Assembly: GCF_051014685.1 (NCBI RefSeq)
Contig: NW_027479527.1
Coordinates: 41,110-105,109 of the forward strand
Direction: 5' to 3'
Origin: Ptiloglossa arizonensis
Taxonomy: Eukaryota; Arthropoda; Insecta; Hymenoptera; Colletidae
Length of the DNA stretch: 64,000 nt
Below are positions 26,102 to 39,759 of this stretch, piece by piece. Every line of letters starts with the position of its first letter. The stretch's first letter is position 1. The position numbers and the translations under genes were made by a program. The notes beneath the pieces are model-generated. The model was not told the origin of the DNA. It saw only the letters and a list, made by a program, of their open reading frames with translations, and ran no database searches.

Positions 26102-26623
26102 CGAAAGTACAAACTCGACCGATTACAACGGTATGTGTATTTTTTCCCTAGGCCATTCTGGTTAAGCGTTTGGAGCAGCAGAATTGTGAAAAATTTTTTG
26201 CCTTCTCTACCATTTCTTGGCTTCAAACTCCCATATCTCGCGAACGGATTGACCTAACCAAAAATTCCTGTTGCGTCTGAAAGTAGAAACTCGCCCGGTT
26301 ACAACGGTATGTGTATTTTTTCCCTAGGCCATTCTGGTTAAGCGTTTGGAGCAGCAGAATTGCGAAAAATTTGTTGCCTTCTCAACCATTTCTTGGCTTC
26401 AAACTCCCATATCTCGCGAACGGATTGACCTAACCCAAAAATTCCTGTTGCGTCTGAAAGTAGAACCTCGCCCGATTACAACGGTATGTGTATTTTTTCC
26501 CTAGGCCATTCTGGTTAAGCGTTTGGAGCAGCAGAATTGTGAAAAATTTTTTGCCTTCTCTACCATTTCTTGGCTTCAAACTCCCATATCTCGCGAACGG
26601 ATTGACCTAACCCAAAAATTCCT
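25300..26623 (+). repeat. 7.5-monomer block shared with 31,494-32,818
   Basis: Aligns at an offset of 6,194 bp, becoming 6,195 after a one-base loss at about 26,269 (CTAACCAAAAATT for CTAACCCAAAAATT). Shared rare variants are TTGCAAAAAATT, CATTACTTGG, CGCACGATT, CCCAAGAATT and GTAGAACCTCG. Differences seen include GATTAACC versus GATTGACC and GTACAAAC versus GTAGAAAC. Confidence 0.8.
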
Positions 26624-27686
26624 GTTGCGTCTGAAAGTAGAAACTCGCCCGATTACAACGGTATTTGTATTTTTTCCCTAGGCCATTCTGGTTAAGCGTT
26701 TGGAGCAGCAGAAGTGCGAAAAATTTGTTGTCTTGTCAACCATTTCTTAGCTTCAGAATCCTATATCTCGCGAACGGATTGACCAAACCCAGATTTTCCT
26801 GCTGCGTCTTAAAGTAGAAACTCGCCCGATTACAACGGTATGTGTATTTTTTCCCTAGGCCATTCTGGTTAAGCGTTCGGAGCAGCAGAATTGCGAAAAA
26901 TTTTTTGCCTTCTCAACCATTTCTTGTCTTCAAACTCCCATATCTCGCGAACGGATTGACCTAACCAAAAAATTCCTATTGCATCTGAAAGTAGAAACTC
27001 GCCCGATTACAACGGTATGTGTATTTTTTCCCTAGGCCATTCTGGTTAAGCGTTTGGAGCAGCAGAATTGTGAAAAATTTTTTGCCTTCTCTACCATTTC
27101 TTGGCTTCAAACTACCATATGTCGCGAACGAATTGACCTAACCCAAAAATTCCTATTGCATCTGAAAGTAGAAACTCGCCCGATTACAACGGTATGTGTA
27201 TGTTTTCCCTAGGCCATTCTGGTTAAGCGTTTGGAGCAGCAGAAGTGCGAAAAATTTGTTGTCTTCTCAACCATTTCTTAGCTTCAAACTCCCATATCTC
27301 GCGAACGGATTGACGTAACCCAAAAATTCCTGTTGCATCTGAAAGTAGAAACTCGCCCGATTACAACGGTATGTGTATTTTTTCCCTAGGCCATTCTGGT
27401 TAAGCGTTTGGAACAGCAGAATTGCGAAAAATTTTTTGCCTTCTCAACCATTTCTTGTCTTCAAACTCCCATATGTCGCGAACGGATTGACCTAACCCAA
27501 AAATTCCTATTGCATCCGAAAGTAGAAACTCGACCGATTACAACGGTATGTGTATTTTTTCCCTAGGCCATTCTGGTTAAGCGTTTGGAGCAGCAGAATT
27601 GTGAAAAATTTTTTGCCTTCTCTACCATTTCTTGGCTTCAAACTCCCATATCTCGCGAACGGATTGACCTAACCCAAAAATTCCTA

Positions 27687-30041
27687 TTGCATCTGAAAGT
27701 AAAAACTCGCCCGATTACAACGGTATGTGTATTTTTTCCCTAGGCCATTCTGGTTAAGCGTTTGGAGCAGCAGAATTGTGAAAAATTTTTTGCCTTCTCT
27801 ACCATTTCATGGCTTCAAACTACCATATGTCGCGAACGAATTGACCTAACCCAAAAATTCCTATTGCATCTGAAAGTAGAAACTCGCCCGATCACAACGG
27901 TATGTGTATTTTTTCCCTAGGCCATTCTGGTTAAGCGTTTGGAGCAGCAGAATTGCGAAAAATTTTTTGCCTTCTCCACCATTTCTTGGCTTCAAACTCC
28001 CATATCTCGCGAACGGATTGACCTAACCCAAAAATTCCTATTGCATCTGAAAGTAGAAACTCGCCCGATTACAACGGCATGTGTATTTTTTCCCTAGGCC
28101 ATTCTGGTTAAGCGTTTGGAGCAGCAGAATTGTGAAAAATTTTTTGCCTTCTCTACCATTTCTTGGCTTCAAACTACCATATCTCGCGAACGAATTGACC
28201 TAACCCAAAAATTCCTATTGCATCTGAAAGTAGAAACTCGCCCGATTACAACGGTATGTGTATGTTTTCCCTAGGCCATTCTGGTTAAGCGTCTGGAGCA
28301 GCAGAAGTGCGAAAAATTTGTTGCCTTCACAACCATTTCTTGGCTTCAAAGTCCCATATCTCGCGAACGGATTGACCTAACCCAAAAATTCCTATTGCAT
28401 CTGAAAGTAGAAACTCGCCCGATTACAACGGCATGTGTATTTTTTCCCTAGGCCATTCTGGTTAAGCATTTGGAGCAGCAGAATTGTGAAAAATTTTTTG
28501 CCTTCTCTACCATTTCTTGGCTTCAAACTACCATATCTCGCGATCGAATTGACCTAACCCAAAAATTCCTATTGCATCTGAAAGTAGAAACTCGCCCGAT
28601 TACAACGGTATGTGTATGTTTTCCCAAGGCCATTCTGGTTAAGCGTCTGGAGCAGCAGAAATGCGAAAAATTTGTTGTCTTCTCAACCATTTCTTAGCTT
28701 CAAACTCCCATATCTCGCGAACGGATTGACGTAACCCAAAAATTCCTGTTGCATCTGAAAGTAGAAACTCGCCCGATTACAACGGTATGTGTATTTTTTC
28801 CCTAGGCCATTCTGGTTAAGCGTTTGGAACAGCAGAATTGCGAAAAAGTTTTTGCCTTCTCAACCATTTCTTGTCTTCAAACTCCCATATCTCGCGAACG
28901 GATTGACCTAACCCAAAAATTCCTATTGCATCCGAAAGTAGAAACTCGACCGATTACAACGGTATGTGTATTTTTTCCCTAGGCCATTCTGGTTAAGCGT
29001 TTGGAGCAGCAGAATTGTGGAAAATTTTTTGCCTTCTCTACCATTTCTTGGCTTCAAACTCCCATATCTCGCGAACGGATTGACCTAACCCAAAAATTCC
29101 TGTTGCGTCTGAAAGTAGAAACTCGCCCGGTTACAACGGTATGTGTATTTTTTCCCTAGGCCATTCTGGTTAAGCGTTTGGAGCAGCAGAAGTGCGAAAA
29201 ATTTGTTGCCTTCTCAACCATTTCTTGGATTCAAACTCCTATATCTCGCGAACGGATTGACCAAACCCAGATGTTCCTGCTGCGTCTGAAAGTAGAAACT
29301 CGCCCGATTACAACGGTATGTGTATTTTTTCCCTGGGCCATTCTGGTTAAGCGTTCGGAGCAGCAGAATTGCGAAAAATTTTTTGCCTTCTCAACCATTT
29401 CTTGTCTTCAAACTCCCATATCTCGCGAACGGATTGACCTAACCCAAAAATTCCTATTGCATCTGAAAGTAGAAACTCGCCCGATTACAACGGTATTTGT
29501 ATTTTTTCCCTAGGCCATTCTGGTTAAGCGTTTGGAGCAGCAGAAGTGCGAAAAATTTTTTGTCTTGTCAACCATTTCTTAGCTTCAGAATCCTATATCT
29601 CGCGAACGGATTGACCAAACCCAGATTTTCCTGCTGCGTCTGAAAGTAGAAACTAGCCCGTTTACAACGGTATGTGTATTTTTTCCCTAGGCCATTCTGG
29701 TTAAGCGTTCGGAGCAGCAGAATTGCGAAAAATTTTTTGCCTTCTCAACCATTTATTGTCTTCAAACTCCCATATCTCGCGAACGGATTGACCTAACCAA
29801 AAAATTCCTATTGCATCTGAAAGTAGAAACTCGCCCGATTACAACGGTATGTGTATTTTTTCCCTAGGCCATTCTGGTTAAGCGTTTGGAGCAGCAGAAT
29901 TGTGAAAAATTTTTTGCCTTCTCTACCATTTCTTGGCTTCAAACTACCATATGTCGCGAACGAATTGACCTAACCCAAAAATTCCTATTGCATCTGAAAG
30001 TAGAAACTCGCCCGATTACAACGGTATGTGTATGTTTTCCC
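27687..30041 (+). repeat. Dispersed copy of 10,874-13,228
   Basis: About 13 monomers aligned to the block near 11-13 kb, 95 monomers away. Differences noticed include GTAAAAAC near 27,701, TTTGGAGC for TTTGTAGC near 27,938, TGTGGAAAA near 29,018 and ATTTTTTGTCTTG near 29,558. It contains the stop-less CCCTGGGCC monomer near 29,337 and CCCAAGGCC near 28,624. A block re-used at such distance shows exchange across tens of kb. Confidence 0.8.
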
Positions 30042-32915
30042 TAGGCCATTCTGGTTAAGCATTTGGAGCAGCAGAATTGTGAAAAATTTTTTGCCTTCTC
30101 TACCATTTCTTGGCTTCAAACTACCATATCTCGCGATCGAATTGACCTAACCCAAAAATTCCTATTGCATCTGAAAGTAGAAACTCGCCCGATTACAACG
30201 GTATGTGTATGTTTTCCCAAGGCCATTCTGGTTAAGCGTCTGGAGCAGCAGAAATGCGAAAAATTTGTTGTCTTCTCAACCATTTCTTAGCTTCAAACTC
30301 CCATATCTCGCGAACGGATTGACGTAACCCAAAAATTCCTGTTGCATCTGAAAGTAGAAACTCGCCCGATTACAACGGTATGTGTATTTTTTCCCTAGGC
30401 CATTCTGGTTAAGCGTTTGGAACAGCAGAATTGCGAAAAAGTTTTTGCCTTCTCAACCATTTCTTGTCTTCAAACTCCCATATCTCGCGAACGGATTGAC
30501 CTAACCCAAAAATTCCTATTGCATCCGAAAGTAGAAACTCGACCGATTACAACGGTATGTGTATTTTTTCCCTAGGCCATTCTGGTTAAGCGTTTGGAGC
30601 AGCAGAATTGTGAAAAATTTTTTGCCTTCTCTTCCATTTCTTGGCTTCAAACTCCCATATCTCGCGAACGGATTGACCTAACCCAAAAATTCCTGTTGCG
30701 TCTGAAAGTAGAAACTCGCCCGGTTACAACGGTATGTGTATTTTTTCCCTAGGCCTTTCTGGTTAAGCGTTTGGAGCAGCAGAAGTGCGAAAAATTTGTT
30801 GCCTTCTCAACCATTTCTTGGATTCAAACTCCTATATCTCGCGAACGGATTGACCAAACCCAGATGTTCCTGCTGCGTCTGAAAGTAGAAACTCGCCCGA
30901 TTACAACGGTATTTGTATTTTTTCCCTAGGCCATTCTGGTTAAGCGTTTGGAGCAGCAGAAGTGCGAAAAATTGGTTGTCTTGTCAACCATTTCTTAGCT
31001 TCAGAATCCTATATCTCGCGAACGGATTGACCAAACCCAGATTTTCCTGCTGCGTCTGAAAGTAGAAACTCGCCCGTTTACAACGTTATGTGTATTTTTT
31101 CCCTAGGCCATTCTGGTTAAGCGTTCGGAGCAGCAGAGTTGCGAAAAATTTTTTGCCTTCTCAACCATTTATTGTCTTCAAACTCCCATATCTCGCGAAC
31201 GGATTGACCTAACCAAAAAATTCCTATTGCATCTGAAAGTAGAAACTCGCCCGATTACAACGGTATGTGTATTTTTTCCCTAGGCCATTCTGGTTAAGCG
31301 TTTGGAGCAGCAGAATTGTGAAAAATTTTTTGCCTTCTCTACCATTTCTTGGCTTCAAACTACCATATGTCGCGAACGAATTGACCTAACCCAAAAATTC
31401 CTATTGCATCTGAAAGTAGAAACTCGCCCGATTACAACGGTATGTGTATGTTTTCCCTAGGCCATTCTGGTTAAGCGTTTGGAGCAGCAGAAGTGCGAAA
31501 AATTTGTTGTCTTCTCAACCATTTCTTAGCTTCAAACTCCCATATCTCGCGAACGGATTGACGTAACCCAAAAATTCCTGTTGCATCTGAAAGTAGAAAC
31601 TCGCCCGATTACAACGGTATGTGTATTTTTTCCCTAGGCCATTCTGGTTAAGCGTTTGGAACAGCAGAATTGCAAAAAATTTTTTGCCTTCTCAACCATT
31701 TCTTGTCTTCAAACTCCCATATCTCGCGAACGGATTGACCTAACCCAAAAATTCCTATTGCATCCGAAAGTAGAAACTCGACCGATTACAACGGTATGTG
31801 TATTTTTTCCCTAGGCCATTCTGGTTAAGCGTTTGGAGCAGCAGAATTGTGAAAAATTTTTTGCCTTCTCTACCATTTCTTGGCTTCAAACTCCCATATC
31901 TCGCGAACGGATTGACCTAACCCAAAAATTCCTATTGCATCTGAAAGTAGAAACTCGCCCGATTACAACGGTATGTGTATTTTTTCCCTAGGCCATTCTG
32001 GTTAAGCGTTTGGAGCAGCAGAATTGCGAAAAATTTTTTGCTTTCTCAACCATTACTTGGCTTCAAACTCCCATATCTCGCGAACGGATTGACCTAACCC
32101 AAAAATTCCTGTTGCGTCTGAAAGTAGAAACTCGCACGATTACAACGCTATGTGTATGTTTTCCCTAGGCCATTCTGGTTAAGCGTTCGGAGCAGCAGAA
32201 TTGCGAAAAATTTTTTGCCTTCTCAACCATTTCTTGTCTTCAAACTCCCATATCTCGCGAACGGATTGACCTAACCCAAGAATTCCTATTGCATCCGAAA
32301 GTAGAAACTCGACCGATTACAACGGTATGTGTATTTTTTCCCTAGGCCATTCTGGTTAAGCGTTTGGAGCAGCAGAATTGTGAAAAATTTTTTGCCTTCT
32401 CTACCATTTCTTGGCTTCAAACTCCCATATCTCGCGAACGGATTGACCTAACCCAAAAATTCCTGTTGCGTCTGAAAGTAGAAACTCGCCCGGTTACAAC
32501 GGTATGTGTATTTTTTCCCTAGGCCATTCTGGTTAAGCGTTTGGAGCAGCAGAATTGCGAAAAATTTGTTGCCTTCTCAACCATTTCTTGGCTTCAAACT
32601 CCCATATCTCGCGAACGGATTGACCTAACCCAAAAATTCCTGTTGCGTCTGAAAGTAGAACCTCGCCCGATTACAACGGTATGTGTATTCTTTCCCTAGG
32701 CCATTCTGGTTAAGCGTTTGTAGCAGCAGAATTGTGAAAAATTTTTTGCCTTCTCTACCATTTCTTGGCTTCAAACTCCCATATCTCGCGAACGGATTGA
32801 CCTAACCCAAAAATTCCTATTGCATCTGAAAGTAGAAACTCGCCCGATTACAACGGTATGTGAATTTTGTCCCTAGGCCATTCTGGTTAAGCGTTTGGAG
32901 CAGCAGAATTGCGAA
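30042..32915 (+). repeat. Array segment: mosaic of previously seen monomers
   Basis: About 16 monomers. It includes the 31,494-32,818 partner of 25,300-26,623. It also has variant monomers with AGGCCTTTCTGG (30,752), AATTGGTTGTC (30,973) and GTATTCTTTCC (about 32,688). No non-satellite sequence is present. Confidence 0.75.
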
Positions 32916-33249
32916 AAATTTTTTGCCTTCTCTACCATTTCTTGGCTTCAAACTCCCATATCTCGCGAACGGATTGACCTAACCCAAAAATTCCTATTGC
33001 ATCTGAAAGTAGAAACTCGCCCGATTACAACGGTATTTGTATTTTTTCCCTAGGCCATTCTGGTTAAGCGTTTGGAGCAGCAGATGTGCGAAAAATTTGT
33101 TGTCTTCTCAACCATTTCTTAGCTTCAAACTCCTATATCTCGCGAACGGATTGACCAAACCCAGATGTTCCTGCTGCGTCTGAAAGTAGAAACTCGCCCG
33201 ATTACAACGGTATGTGTATTTTTTCCCTGGGCCATTCTTGTTAAGCGTT
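32916..33249 (+). repeat. 2-monomer block shared with 34,685-35,018
   Basis: This 334-bp block recurs at an offset of 1,769 bp (10 monomers minus 1). Shared rare variants are CAGATGTGCG (33,081 and 34,850), CCCAGATGTTCCTG, CCCTGGGCC and CATTCTTGTTAAG. Between the copies there is a one-base loss near 33,447 (GCGAAAATTTG). Confidence 0.8.
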
Positions 33250-34464
33250 CGGAGCAGCAGAAATGCGAAAAATTTTTTGCCTTCTCAACCATTTCTTGTC
33301 TTCAAACTCCCATATCTCGCGAACGGATTGACCTAACCCAAAAATTCCTATTGCATCTGAAAGTAGAAACTCGCCCGATTACAACGGTATTTGTATTTTT
33401 TCCCTAGGCCATTCTGGTTAAGCGTTTGGAACAGCAGAAGTGCGAAAATTTGTTGTCTTGTCAACCCTTTCTTAGCTTCAGAATCCTATATCTCGCGAAC
33501 GGATTGACCAAACCCAGATTTTCCTGCTGCGTCTGAAAGTAGAAACTCGCCCGATTACAACGGTATGTGTATTTTTTCCCTAGGCCATTCTGGTTAAGCG
33601 TTCGGAGCAGCAGAATTGCGAAAAATTTTTTGCCTTCTCAACCATTTCTTGTCTTCAAACTCCCATATCTCGCGAACGGATTGACCTAACCAAAAAATTC
33701 CTATTGCATCTGAAAGTAGAAACTCGCCCGATTACAACGGTATGTGTATTTTTTCCCTAGGCCATTCTGGTTAAGCGTTTGGAGCAGCAGAATTGTGAAA
33801 AATTTTTTGCCTTCTCTACCATTTCTTGGCTTCAAACTACCATATGTCGCGAACGAATTGACCTAACCCAAAAATTCCTATTGCATCTGTAAGTAGAAAC
33901 TCGCCCGATTACAACGGTATGTGTATGTTTTCCCTAGGCCATTCTGGTTAAGCGTTTGGAGCAGCAGAAGTGCGAAAAATTTGTTGTCTTCTCAACCATT
34001 TCTTAGCTTCAAACTCCCATATCTCGCGAACGGATTGACGTAACCCAAAAATTCCTGTTGCATCTGAAAGTAGAAACTCGCCCGATTACAAAGGTATGTG
34101 TATTTTTTCCCTAGGCCATTCTGGTTAAGCGTTTGGAGCAGCAGAATTGCGAAAAATTTTTTGCTTTCTCAACCATTTCTTGGCTTCAAACTCCCATATC
34201 TCGCGAACGTATTGACCTAACCCAAAAATTCCTGTTGCGTCTGAAAGTAGAAACTCGCACGATTACAACGCTATGTGTATTTTTTCCCTAGGCCATTCTG
34301 GTTAAGCGTTCGGAGCAGCAGAATTGCGAAAAATTTTTTGCCTTCTCTACCATTTCTTGGCTTCAAACTCCCATATCTCGCGAACGGATTGACCTAACCC
34401 AAAAATTCCTATTGCATCTGAAAGTAGAAACTCGCCCGATTACAACGGTATGTGAATTTTGTCC

Positions 34465-34818
34465 CTAGGCCATTCTGGTTACGCGTTTGGAGCAGCAGAA
34501 TTGCGAGAAATTTTTTGCCTTCTCTACCATTTCTTGGCTTCAAACTCCCATATCTCGCGAATGGATTGACCTAACCCAAAAATTCCTATTGCATCTGAAA
34601 GTAGAAACTCGCCCGATTACAACGGTATGTGAATTTTGTCCCTAGGCCATTCTGGTTACGCGTTTGGAGCAGCAGAATTGCGAGAAATTTTTTGCCTTCT
34701 CTACCATTTCTTGGCTTCAAACTCCCATATCTCGCGAACGGATTGACCTAACCCAAAAATTCCTATTGCATCTGAAAGTAGAAACTCGCCCGATTACAAC
34801 GGTATTTGTATTTTTTCC
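34465..34818 (+). repeat. Adjacent near-identical monomer pair
   Basis: Monomers 34,465-34,641 and 34,642-34,818 share the private variants GGTTACGCG and GCGAGAAATT, seen together only here. They differ at GCGAATGG versus GCGAACGG and in the GTGAATTTTGTCC versus TTGTATTTTTTCC end. This is a single-monomer tandem duplication, the smallest step seen in the window. Confidence 0.8.
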
Positions 34819-36577
34819 CTAGGCCATTCTGGTTAAGCGTTTGGAGCAGCAGATGTGCGAAAAATTTGTTGTCTTCTCAACCATTTCTTAGCTTCAAACT
34901 CCTATATCTCGCGAACGGATTGACCAAACCCAGATGTTCCTGCTGCGTCTGAAAGTAGAAACTCGCCCGATTACAACGGTATGTGTATTTTTTCCCTGGG
35001 CCATTCTTGTTAAGCGTTTGGAGCAGCAGAATTGCGAAAAATTTTTTGCTTTTGTCAACCATTTCTTGGCTTCAAACTCCCATATCTCGCGAACGGATTG
35101 ACCTAACCCAAAAATTCCTGTTGCGTCTGAAAGTAGAAACTCGCACGATTACAACGCTATGTGTATTTTTTCCCTAGGCCATTCTGGTTAAGCGTTTGGA
35201 GCAGCAGAATTGCGAAAAATTTGTTGCCTTCTCAACCATTTCTTCGCTTCAAACTCCCATATCTCGCGAACGGATTGACATAACCCAAAAATTCCTGTTG
35301 CGTCTGAAAGTAGAAACTCGCCCGATTACAACGGTATGTGTATTTTTTCCCTAGGCCATTCTGGTTAAGCGTTTGGAGCAGCAGAATTGCGAAAAATTTT
35401 TTGCCTTCTCAACCATTTCTTGTCTTCAAACTCCCATATCTCGCGAACGGATTGACCTAACCCAAAAATTCCTATTGCATCTGAAAGTAGAAACTCGCCC
35501 GATTACAACGGTATGTGTATTTTTTCCCTAGGCCATTCTGGTTAAGCGTTTGGAACACCAGAATTGTGAAAAATTTTTTGCCTTCTCTACCATTTCTTGG
35601 CTTCAAAGTCCGCTATCTCGCGAACGGATTGACCTGACCCAAAAATTCCTATTGCATCTGAAAGTAGAAACTCGCCCGATCACAACGGTATGTGTATTTT
35701 TTCCCTAGGCCATTCTGGTTAAGCGTTTGGAGCAGCAGAATTGCGACAAATTTCTTGCCTTCTCAACCATTTCTTGGCTTCAAACTCCCATATCTCGCGA
35801 ACGGATTGACCTAACCCAAAAATTCCTATGGCATCTGAAAGTAGAAACTCACCAGATTACAACGGTATGTGTATTTTTTCCCTAGGCCATTCTGGTTAAG
35901 CGTTTGGAGCAGCAGAATTGCGAAAAATTTTTTGCCTTCTCAACCATTTCTTGGATTCAAGCTCCCATATCTAGCGCACGGATTGACCTAACCCAAAAAT
36001 TCCTATTGCAGCTGAAAGTAGAAACTCGCCCGATTACAGCGGTATTTGTATTTTTTCCCTAGGCCATTCTGGTTAAGCGTTTGGAGCAGCAGAAGTGCGA
36101 AAAATTTGTTGTCTTGTCAACCATTTCTTAGCTTCAGACTCCTATATCTCGCGAACGGATTGACCAAACCCAGATTTTCCTGCTGCGTCTGAAAGTAGAA
36201 ACTCGCCCGATTACAACGGTATGTGTATTTTTTCCCTAGGCCATTCTGGTTAAGCGTTCGGAGCAGCAGAATTGCGAAAAATTTTTTGCCTTCTCAACCA
36301 TTTCTTGTCTTCAAACTCCCATATCTCGCGAACGGATTGACCTAACCAAAAAATTCCTATTGCATCTGAAAGTAGAAACTCGCCCGATTACAACGGTATG
36401 TGTATTTTTTCCCTAGGCCATTCTGGTTAAGCGTTTGGAGCAGCAGAATTGTGAAAAATTTTTTGCCTTCTCAACCATTTCTTGTCTTCAAACTCCCATA
36501 TCTCGCGAACGGATTGACCTAACACAAAAATTCCTATTGCTTCTGAAAGTAGAAACTCGCCCGATTACAACGGTATG

Positions 36578-36586
36578 TTTTTTTTT
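36578..36586 (+). repeat. T9 variant of the T tract (first of seven)
   Basis: GTATG is followed directly by nine T, in place of GTATGTGTA plus six T: a one-base net loss that shifts the monomer frame. The same variant lies at 37,815-37,823, 38,522-38,530, 38,875-38,883, 39,405-39,413, 41,883-41,891 and 47,722-47,730, and I saw it nowhere else. Six of seven lie downstream of a TTGCTTCTG monomer; the one at 38,875 does not. It marks a young sub-family spread by local duplication. Confidence 0.9.
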
Positions 36587-38087
36587 CCCTAGGCCATTCT
36601 GGTTAAGCGTTTGGAGCAGCAGAATTGCGAAAAATTTTTTGCCTTCTCAACCATTTCTTGGCTTCAAGCTCCCATATCTCGCGAACGGATTGACCTAACC
36701 CAAAAATTCCTATTGCATCTGAAAGTAGAAACTCGCCCGATTACAACGGTATTTGTATTTTTTCCCTAGGCCATTCTGGTTAAGCGTTCGGAGCAGCAGA
36801 ATTGCGAAAAATTTTTTGCCTTCTGAACCATTTCTTGTCTTCAAACACCCATATCTCGCGAACGGATTGACCTAACCCAAAAATTCCTATTGCATCTGAA
36901 ATTAGAAACTCGCCGATTACAACGGTATTTGTATTTTTTCCCTAGGCCATTCTGGTTAAGCGTTTGGAGCAGCAGAAGTGCCAAAAATTTGTTGTCTTCT
37001 CAACCATTTCTTAGCTTCAAACTCCTATATCTCGCGAACGGATTGACCAAACCCAGATGTTCCTGCTGCGTCTGAAAGTAGAAACTCGCCCGATTACAAC
37101 GGTATGTGTATTTTTTCCCTGGGCCATTCTGGTTAAGCGTTCGGAGCAGCGGAATTGCGAAAAATTTTTTGCCTTCTCAACCATTTCTTGTCTTCAAACT
37201 CCCATATCTCGCGAACGGATTGACCTAACCCAAAAATTCCTATTGCATCTGAAAGTAGAAACTCGCCCGATTACAACGGTATGTGTATTTTTTCCCTAGG
37301 CCACTCTGGTTAAGCGTTTGGAGCAGCAGAATTGTGAAAAATTTGTTGTCTTCTCAACCATTTCTTAGCTTCAAACTCCCAAATCTCGCGAACGGATTGA
37401 CGTCACCCAAAAATTCCTGTTGCATCTGAAAGTAGAAACTCGCCCGATTACAACGGTATGTGTATTTTTTCCTTAGGCCATTCTGGTTAAGCGTTTGGAG
37501 CAGCAGAATTGCGAAAAATTTTTTGCCGTCTCAACCATTTCTTGGCTTCAAACTCCCATATCTCACGAACGGATTGACCTAACCCAAAAATTCCTATTGC
37601 ATCTGAAAGTAGAAACTCGCCCGATTACAACAGTATGTGTATTTTTTCCCTAGGCCATTCTGGTTAAGCGTTCGGAGCAGCAGAATTGCGAAAAATTTTT
37701 TGCCTTCTCAACCATTTCTTGTCTTCAAACTCCCATATCTCGCGAACGGATTGACCTAACACAAAAATTCCTATTGCTTCTGAAAGTAGAAACTCGCCCG
37801 ATTACAACGGTATGTTTTTTTTTCCCTAGGCCATTCTGGTTAAGCGTTTGGAGCAGCAGAATTGCGAAAAATTTTTTGCCTTCTCAACCATTTCTTGGCT
37901 TCAAGCTCCCATATCTCGCGAACGGATTGACCTAACCCAAAAATTCCTATTGCATCTGAAAGTAGAAGCTCGCCCGATTACAACGGTATTTGTATTTTTT
38001 CCCTAGGCCATTCTGGTTAAGCGTTTGGAGCAGCAGAAGTGCGAAAAATTTGTTGTCTTGTCAACCATTTCTTAGCTTCAGACTCCT

Positions 38088-38711
38088 ATATCTCGCGAAC
38101 GGATTGACCAAACCCAGATTTTCCTGCTGCGTCTGAAAGTAGAAACTCGCCCGATTACAACGGTATGTGTATTTTTTCCCTAGGCCATTCTGGTTAAGCG
38201 TTTGGAACAGCAGAATTGCGAAAAATTTTTTGCCTTCTCAACCATTTCTTGTCTTCAAACTCCCATATCTCGCGAACGGATTGACCTAACCCAAAAATTC
38301 CTATTGCATCCGAAAGTAGAAACTCGACCGATTACAACGGTATGTGTATTTTTTCCCTAGGCCATTCTGGTTAAGCGTTTGGAGCAGCAGAATTGTGAAA
38401 AATTTTTTGCCTTCTCAACCATTTCTTGTCTTCAAACTCCCATATCTCGCGAACGGATTGACCTAACACAAAAATTCCTATTGCTTCTGAAAGTAGAAAC
38501 TCGCCCGATTACAACGGTATGTTTTTTTTTCCCTAGGCCATTCTGGTTAAGCGTTTGGAGCAGCAGAATTGCGAAAAATTTTTTGCCTTCTCAACCATTT
38601 CTTGGCTTCAAGCTCCCATATCTCGCGAACGGATTGACCTAACCCAAAAATTCCTATTGCATCTGAAAGTAGAAACTCGCCCGATTACAACGGTATTTGT
38701 ATTTTTTCCCT
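38088..38711 (+). repeat. 3.5-monomer block, copy 1 (offset 883 bp)
   Basis: Aligns to 38,971-39,594 at an offset of 883 bp (5 monomers minus 2, because the interval holds two T9 variants). One substitution was noticed (ATTCCTATT here, ATTCTTATT near 39,535). The right edge is CCCTGGGCC here against CCCTAGGCC in copy 2. Confidence 0.85.
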
Positions 38712-38970
38712 GGGCCATTCTGGTTAAGCGTTTGGAGCAGCAGAATTGTGAAAAATTTGTTGTCTTCTCAACCATTTCTTAGCTTCAAACTCCCAAATCT
38801 CGCGAACGGATTGACGTCACCCAAAAATTCCTGTTGCATCTGAAAGTAGAAACTCGCCCGATTACAACGGTATGTTTTTTTTTCCCTAGGCCATTCTGGT
38901 TAAGCGTTTGGAGCAGCAGAATTGCGAAAAATTTTTTGCCTTCTCAACCATTTCTTGGCTTCAAGCTCCC

Positions 38971-39594
38971 ATATCTCGCGAACGGATTGACCAAACCCAG
39001 ATTTTCCTGCTGCGTCTGAAAGTAGAAACTCGCCCGATTACAACGGTATGTGTATTTTTTCCCTAGGCCATTCTGGTTAAGCGTTTGGAACAGCAGAATT
39101 GCGAAAAATTTTTTGCCTTCTCAACCATTTCTTGTCTTCAAACTCCCATATCTCGCGAACGGATTGACCTAACCCAAAAATTCCTATTGCATCCGAAAGT
39201 AGAAACTCGACCGATTACAACGGTATGTGTATTTTTTCCCTAGGCCATTCTGGTTAAGCGTTTGGAGCAGCAGAATTGTGAAAAATTTTTTGCCTTCTCA
39301 ACCATTTCTTGTCTTCAAACTCCCATATCTCGCGAACGGATTGACCTAACACAAAAATTCCTATTGCTTCTGAAAGTAGAAACTCGCCCGATTACAACGG
39401 TATGTTTTTTTTTCCCTAGGCCATTCTGGTTAAGCGTTTGGAGCAGCAGAATTGCGAAAAATTTTTTGCCTTCTCAACCATTTCTTGGCTTCAAGCTCCC
39501 ATATCTCGCGAACGGATTGACCTAACCCAAAAATTCTTATTGCATCTGAAAGTAGAAACTCGCCCGATTACAACGGTATTTGTATTTTTTCCCT
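38971..39594 (+). repeat. 3.5-monomer block, copy 2 (offset 883 bp)
   Basis: Second copy of 38,088-38,711. It ends less than 200 bp before the abnormal indel-rich patch that starts at about 39,760. Confidence 0.85.
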
Positions 39595-39759
39595 AGGCCA
39601 TTCTGGTTAAGCGTTTGGAGCAGCAGAAGTGCGAAAAATTTGTTGTCTTGTCAACCATTTCTTAGCTTCAGACTCCTATATCTCGCGAACGGATTGACCA
39701 AACCCAGATTTTCCTGCTGCGTCTGAAAGTAGAAACTCGCCCGATTACAACGGTATGTG

